Shown in pieces: positions 59,401 through 64,000 of a DNA stretch of 64,000 bases. The stretch's first letter is position 1. Each line of letters begins with the position of its first letter. Both the position numbers and the translations under genes were made by a program. Below the pieces are notes generated by a model that saw nothing but the letters and a program-made list of their open reading frames with translations, was not told where the DNA came from and searched no databases. The stretch is from assembly GCA_018398575.1 (NCBI GenBank), contig JAGTXZ010000019.1:372001-436000 (forward strand). The letters run 5' to 3'. This DNA is from Ampelomyces quisqualis (taxonomy: Eukaryota; Ascomycota; Dothideomycetes; Pleosporales; Phaeosphaeriaceae).

Positions 59401-60190
59401 CTAGCGCTTAATAACAGAAACTCTTCTGCAACTAGTATAAGCCTAAACTTACTACTTAACAGGTATAATATACTACTAATTTAGTCTAGTAATATTCTAA
59501 AGCTATTACTTATAATAGTAAAGAGAAGAGTAGTCTAGTTTGTACACTACCTACAGAAAGAGATAGTAATAGCCTAAGCAGTAATCTTGTATACCTAGCA
59601 GAAATAACAAGAGGCTATAGATTAGGTACGCTAACTAGTACGTTAATATTAGGTTAGAAATAGAGTATAGTTTTCTATAAGAAACGTTAAAACTATATAG
59701 AAAACCAGAAAGTTAGACTAGCTATAGGTTAAGTATACTATAGTTACTGTCCTATCTCTACTTACAGTTACTCTAGATTTACCTAGAAGCCTTTATAAAA
59801 TAGTGCACGTTACTCTTATTAAACTAACTTCTAAAGATCTACTCCTAAGCCAAGTCCTCTAAGACTCTAGACTAGAACTAGCTTTAGAACTAGAAGATAA
59901 GAACAAAAATCTGCGCAAATAGAAAGTAGAAGAAATACTCTAAGAGAAAAATATATATAGCTGCAACAAGAGACAAGTGCTAGTTAAGTAGAAGAGATAG
60001 ATTATACTATTATAGCACTCTAAAGAGAACTTTCTAGATATAGAAGCACTTTATATATTTAAATGCAAGAGAACAAAGTATTTACAAAGCAATATTACTT
60101 ATAAGATAGTAAGTAGAAAAATTTAGAATAGAAGGTTTATTTTTTAGCTCTAAAGGGTAGCTGCCTAGAAGATAGCTAGGCTTCTATAAA
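56500..60190 (+). pseudogene. pol: Gypsy-E pol: protease, RT, RNase H, integrase, chromodomain-like end
   Basis: RT is well preserved in pattern at about 57000-57720: ARALVLLVKKALGI, ALNKITKVD-YLLLLIKETL, ARWFTKVKI, LFK-LVCSIGLSSA (family PFGLTNAP), and IIYLDNILIYSS at about 57650-57685, with Asn for the second Asp of YLDD. RNase H follows to about 58460 and integrase to about 59600. A degenerate chromodomain-like end lies at about 60010-60190. Protease (56500-56900) is assigned by order. All frames contain stops. Confidence 0.85.
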
Positions 60191-61395
60191 AGACTCTAAG
60201 GAATTAACCTAAGGGCACAATAGAACTACACTAGCTTAGGACTAGTTCTTGCTAAAAGGCAACTTATTATTATTAGAAGACGCAGAGTAGTAACAGTAGT
60301 AATAGGCTAGGCCTAAGAGGTTATTACTAAAGCCTAGAGGCAACACTGCGCGTAGCTTAAAGTAGAGAGAAATAGAAGTATTAGCAAGAGTAGTGCAGAA
60401 GAGAGCTTAATATAAACTCTAGTTAGTAATTTTGTAAATAGAAGATAGGCTAGCTGCTATATATATTCTAGTTAGCTATAATCTTATACTATAACGCTAT
60501 TATCTCTTGTATACCTTAGCCTAATATATTTAGAGCAGGAACTAGATTATTTACCTAGTTTCTGTAGCTAGGTGTTGCAATAACAAGAGATAACAATAGA
60601 GTGTTAGAGGTAGAGCTAAAGGCTAAGGCTGTTACACTACTATTCTAAGTAAGCTAGTAAGCTGCCTTAAAGTTAAGCTTAGTATTATAGAACTATAGTA
60701 AGTTAGCAAAATAGTTATAGAATAGGTATAGCTAAAAAACTACTTATAGCCTTTAAGTACGTAGGAGCGCGTATACTAGCCTTCTTAACCAATACCTTTA
60801 TATTCTTACTGTTAGCAATAAGCTTATAGGCCTTAAGAGCTACGCAAAGAGCTAGATGCACAGAAAGCTAGCCTGTATATAACTTGTAATAGTATTTTAC
60901 TGTATAACAAAAGCTATACTTCTTACTACTATCTTATACGTAGTTAACATAGCTGTAAACTACGTACTTCTTAATATATAACAAGCAGTTAAACTGTACA
61001 TACTTTAGCGTTGTAGCCTTATTATTAGAGTTACTAGTTACTTTATAACTACCTATGTAGCGACAGCGCTTTAAGAGCGTAATAGAGTTAGAAGAAAAGC
61101 GCTTAGAGCGCACAAGAGATAACATTAGAAAGTAATTAATAAGTTAATTATTAGAAGAGTAGGTGTAGTTAGTATACAGTCTAGGCGTAGTCTAAAGGTA
61201 AAGAAGAGACTAAAGAAGAATAGTGTTAGTAGTACAGAAACTAGGATAGAGCTAGCTAAGCACTAATATAAAATTATAGTAGGCGCACAAACGCACGCGC
61301 ATAGTAGGTAGCTAGGCAACAAGTAGCGCTAGAATAACCTTAGCCTAGCTTTATAGCGCAATTACTATATTATAATAATATAGGCTTCTATATTA
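60191..61395 (+). pseudogene. Gypsy-E region between pol and 3' LTR
   Basis: About 1.2 kb without a recognised domain. A basic, Glu/Arg-rich forward segment at about 61060-61125 (FKSVIELEEKRLERTRDNIRK) looks helical and hints at a decayed frame. The opposite strand is stop-free over 60934-61125, most likely by chance. No similarity to the Gypsy-A/D extra region was noticed. Confidence 0.4.
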
Positions 61396-61418
61396 AGGGG
61401 AGAGTAAGTAAAGGATTA

Positions 61419-61605
61419 TATAATAGGCTAGGCTTTACTTAGCTCTTTACCTTCTTAGGTAGAGCTTAATCTAGCCTTACTATTTCTTTATAGACTAGCA
61501 CGCACAGAAGGTATATAAACCTCTTTTGTAACTAGTAGAAGAGCTTAAGGAATACAACTCTTTCTAGTACCTTATTATTCTATCTTTACAGGCTAGCCTA
61601 TAACA
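61419..61605 (+). repeat. Gypsy-E 3' LTR
   Basis: A 187-bp partner of 55075-55261, preceded by a polypurine tract and followed by the AAAGG duplication. It differs from the 5' LTR at scattered positions, mostly transitions. Confidence 0.93.
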
Positions 61606-61610
61606 AAAGG

Positions 61611-63160
61611 TATGTTATACTTTTTGTATTCTTTATTACGCACTAAGCTTTCTCTAGATCTAGGTAATTTGTATTACTATTAATTTGTCTTCTTAACGTT
61701 TTAAATAATTTCTAAAGGTACAATCTAATATACTACTAAAAAATTAACTCTATGTAATCTAAGATATTAAGACTAGATAGAATTTAACCTATAATATGTG
61801 CGAGCGCGCCTACTCTCTAGCTACTTATATAAACAAGTAGCTAGAGCAAGAGATTATACTTAATTAGGCCCTGTAAGGTAGTAGTAGTAATTTACAAGAC
61901 AAGAACGTAGTTATAGACTTTAAGAACCTTAAAAGTCTTTAGCTAGCACCTACTAAGTAGTTACACCTTAAAGCAATAACACGTATACTAGTAAACTTTA
62001 AAATAGCTACTAATAGAATTAGTAAAAGTAATATACCTTAGGCTCTTTATATCTAGTTAATGTGCAATAGACTTTTTAACTTTTTAGATTAAATACCAAC
62101 TAAGCTATCTTACAAGAAGAATAAGACTAGCTATTGCAAAGAGTAGCTAGTAATAGTAAAGGCAGTAGTAGAGAAAGGTAAGAAGAAGTTGTTAAAGTAT
62201 TATTTACGCATAAATAAGAAATAAGAATATCTTTATAACGTTATAACTATTCTTAATCTATCTTAGAAGCTTACTATATATAAGGTAGAGACTATGTTTA
62301 TTATATAGGTTTATTATAGCGCACTGCTAATAAAACCTAGAGAGATATATAGAAACTAGACTTTAAACATATATACTAGTATTAGTTCCTAAACTATATT
62401 AATTAATACAAAAACAACCTTCTAGTAATAAACAGAGACTATACCCTAGTTTATTCTTTGTAACTACAGCGTTTACCTAAACACTAGTAGTTTAGAAAGC
62501 CTCTTTCTTAAACAACATAGTCTAGTAGTTTAAGTGCTAATCTCTCTTATAAAACTAATAAAAGTATTAGACTACTCTATACAAAAGCTCTCTACTACCT
62601 TAGTACTCTTCTAACTAGTAAAGAAGATTAAAAGAATTTATTAAATATACTTGTCTAGTAGCAGGCTAACGCAGAAACATACTTACGCTTAGCCTAGGTA
62701 GCTAAAGACATACTAGCTGTACAGCTTACAAAAGTTAGAGTTAAGCGCTTGTTTAATACTATAAGAGATATTCTAAGAGATTAACAGTATAGGCTTAGAG
62801 TATAAATAATCTAGAAGATTATAGTTATAAAACACGTAACTACTAAGAAGGACGTATAACTAAACTATTTTACACTACAATTACTAACTATAGGATCTTA
62901 ATACAGCGCTAAGAGTGTTTAGAGTCTACTTAAGCTTCTAGGTTCTAATAATTTTGCTAGTCTAACTAGCTTAAGAATCTAACGTTTTAAGGATTAGATA
63001 AGTAATAAGAAGTAGAAGAGTAATAAAGAAAGTAATATTAGAGAATCTGCAACCCTATTGCATAGTGTACTACTCTAGACTTCTTAGTATAAGTAGCGCC
63101 TATAAAGAAAGAGATTAAGGCTTTCTTGTTTCTTAGACTAGTAAGCGTAATAAAAAAATG
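61611..63160 (+). pseudogene. hAT-2 transposase, C-terminal part with dimerisation domain
   Basis: Continuation of hAT-2 after Gypsy-E. At about 62740-62830 the forward frame reads a degenerate VKCLFNTIRDILRDQQYRL-like stretch followed by QTIQ, matching the C-terminal hAT dimerisation motif (xERLFSxARDICxxRRxxLxxxTIE). Upstream, 62180-62340 matches hAT-1 48370-48540. A hydrophilic tail follows to about 63160. TIRs were not found. Confidence 0.78.
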
Positions 63161-63590
63161 TAATAAACAGTAGCTCTTAACTATCTAAAATAACTTAAGT
63201 AAAAAATAGTAATAAATATCTATAATAAGTAGGTTATAAAGCTAATTAAACAACTACAAGTTTAAATAATAGTGCCTAAACCTAGTTTCTGTAATAACCT
63301 TATTTTAGAATATACGCTAAAATAAACTTATTTCTTTTACTCTACTTTACTTCTAAGTAATATACTTGTTACAAGCGTTAGATTAGAGGCGCTGTATAAG
63401 TATAACTCTATAGTAGGTACTCTAACCTAACTAACAACCTAATCTTAACCCCTAAGCTATATACTCTAACCTAAACCCTACACTAGCTTCTATATAACCT
63501 AAACTCTACTCTACCTCTCTTAGGTTATACTCTAACCTAACTACTACCTATAGAAAGGTACTCTAAACCCATTTACTAGCGTAAGCCTAA
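63161..63590. other. hAT-2 3' flank with CTCTAACCTAA repeats
   Basis: Non-coding. From about 63418 to 63545 the motif CTCTAACCTAA (and ACCTAAAC variants) recurs five or six times in both orientations. Similar AGGTTAGA sequence occurs near the end of hAT-1 (49090-49180), so these may be subterminal repeats of the hAT element. They are not a clean CCCTAA telomere array. Confidence 0.5.
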
Positions 63591-63594
63591 TAGT

Positions 63595-64000
63595 CTTTTA
63601 AGAGCTAAAATAAACAAGTTTATAAAAAGAGTACTTAAACTAATAGTTAGAGAGAGATATCTTTTCTTAAATTTAACTAAAGAATATCTACTATAGCAAA
63701 TTATAGATAAACCTAATAAACGCTTAGCTATTATAAAAGCTATATATAATAGATTAGAGCACTTAGAAAAGAAAGGTATATAGCGTAAAGTATAGGTATA
63801 TTATTATTAGAAGAGATAATGTAAGAATATTAAGTTTTATATTAAGTTATACCTAGAAAATTAAGTATACGCCTTAGTAATAGTTTAAGTAATAGTCTAA
63901 CTAATAACCTTTTTAATAATACTCTTTAGCTAGATATTAATAGATATAGTTTATATGCCTACAGCTAGAGGCAAGAAGTTTCTTATAGTAGCCTAATACA
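63595..64000 (+). pseudogene. pol: Gypsy-F integrase fragment (runs off the window)
   Basis: Forward gypsy integrase entering at the right edge. Around 63935-63990 one frame reads ILIDIVYMPTARGKKFLIVA, the start of an integrase catalytic core (WHIDVVxMP...GKRxLVVAR in related elements). Upstream, the YLEN / VYALVIV stretch fits the zinc-binding region and CxxCQ segment. It shares no close similarity with the integrases of Gypsy-A to -E in the parts I compared. Confidence 0.72.

Larger units (their letters stand above)
55075..61605 (+). mobile_element. Gypsy-E: full-length Ty3/gypsy retrotransposon, 6.5 kb
   Basis: A forward gypsy element with two 187-bp LTRs and an exact AAAGG duplication (55070-55074 and 61606-61610), inserted in hAT-2. 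pol is readable from 57000 to 60190. It is less AT-rich and has longer readable segments than the other gypsies, so its RIP load looks lighter or its base composition differs. About 1.2 kb of further sequence follows pol before the polypurine tract (AAGGGGAGAGTAAGTAAAGG, 61395-61414). Confidence 0.95.

Noticed and set aside
60934..61125. A 63-codon minus-strand open frame
   Set aside because: It lies opposite Gypsy-E with no recognisable motif; the forward strand here has the more protein-like pattern, and an open run of this length is expected by chance.
63418..63545. Possible telomere repeats (CCTAA-like words)
   Set aside because: Units are irregular, in both orientations, and not a CCCTAA array; similar words occur beside hAT-1.
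1..64000. tRNA genes, rRNA, CRISPR arrays, bacterial operons
   Set aside because: No cloverleaf with intact A/B boxes, no regularly spaced repeat-spacer array and no ribosome-binding-site-led frames were seen; the content is eukaryotic retrotransposons.

Overview
The window looks like a gene-free, AT-rich block of transposon remains from a filamentous ascomycete (Pezizomycotina). It carries a strong repeat-induced point mutation (RIP) signature. CA and TG dinucleotides are rare and TA is everywhere. Gln and Trp codons have become TAG/TAA. Copies of the same repeat differ mostly by C-to-T and G-to-A changes next to A or T. I found no intact gene, no host gene, and no tRNA, rRNA or CRISPR array. 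The few stop-free stretches over 60 codons are low-complexity sequence, chance frames or gag debris. The species cannot be named from this.

Layout: 1-173 holds the end of a small terminal-inverted-repeat (TIR) element. 174-985 is an unclassified decayed frame rich in Lys, Ala and Ser. 1029-14902 is a reverse-strand Ty3/gypsy element (Gypsy-B), split by a forward Gypsy-A (6099-13946, two 258-bp LTRs) and by foldback element copy 1. 14903-16480 is a reverse Ty1/copia fragment and 16481-17107 a partial copia LTR. 17108-29041 is reverse Gypsy-C, split by forward Copia-2 (21727-27104). 29042-29784 is another copia fragment. 29785-40485 is forward Gypsy-D, which contains a Tc1/mariner element (33220-34992), a solo copia LTR (35076-35844) and foldback copy 2. 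40690-46957 holds two copia halves pointing outward, with foldback copy 3. 46958-49440 is hAT-1. 50201-53369 is a reverse copia 5' end with foldback copy 4 inside its LTR. 54350-63160 is hAT-2, split by Gypsy-E (55075-61605). 63600-64000 enters a further gypsy integrase.

The genes do not work together as a pathway. What the window records is a history of nested insertion followed by RIP. Several insertions are precise enough to give target-site duplications: AAAGG for Gypsy-E, AGTTA for the solo LTR, GTATA/ATATA for Gypsy-A, TA for Tc1, and 2-bp TA/AA/TT for the foldback element. All three catalytic residues of the Tc1 transposase (D, D, E) read as N, N, K, each explained by one G-to-A change.

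The most original item is an ~840-bp non-coding foldback element present in four full copies and one fragment. It has 11-13-bp TIRs, long internal inverted arms, subterminal GTYGCTA repeats and 2-bp duplications. Copy 4 is far less mutated than the others and is the best sample of the ancestral sequence. Other points worth a look are a conserved ~2-kb region after the chromodomain in Gypsy-A and Gypsy-D, and a coiled-coil frame antisense to Gypsy-C.
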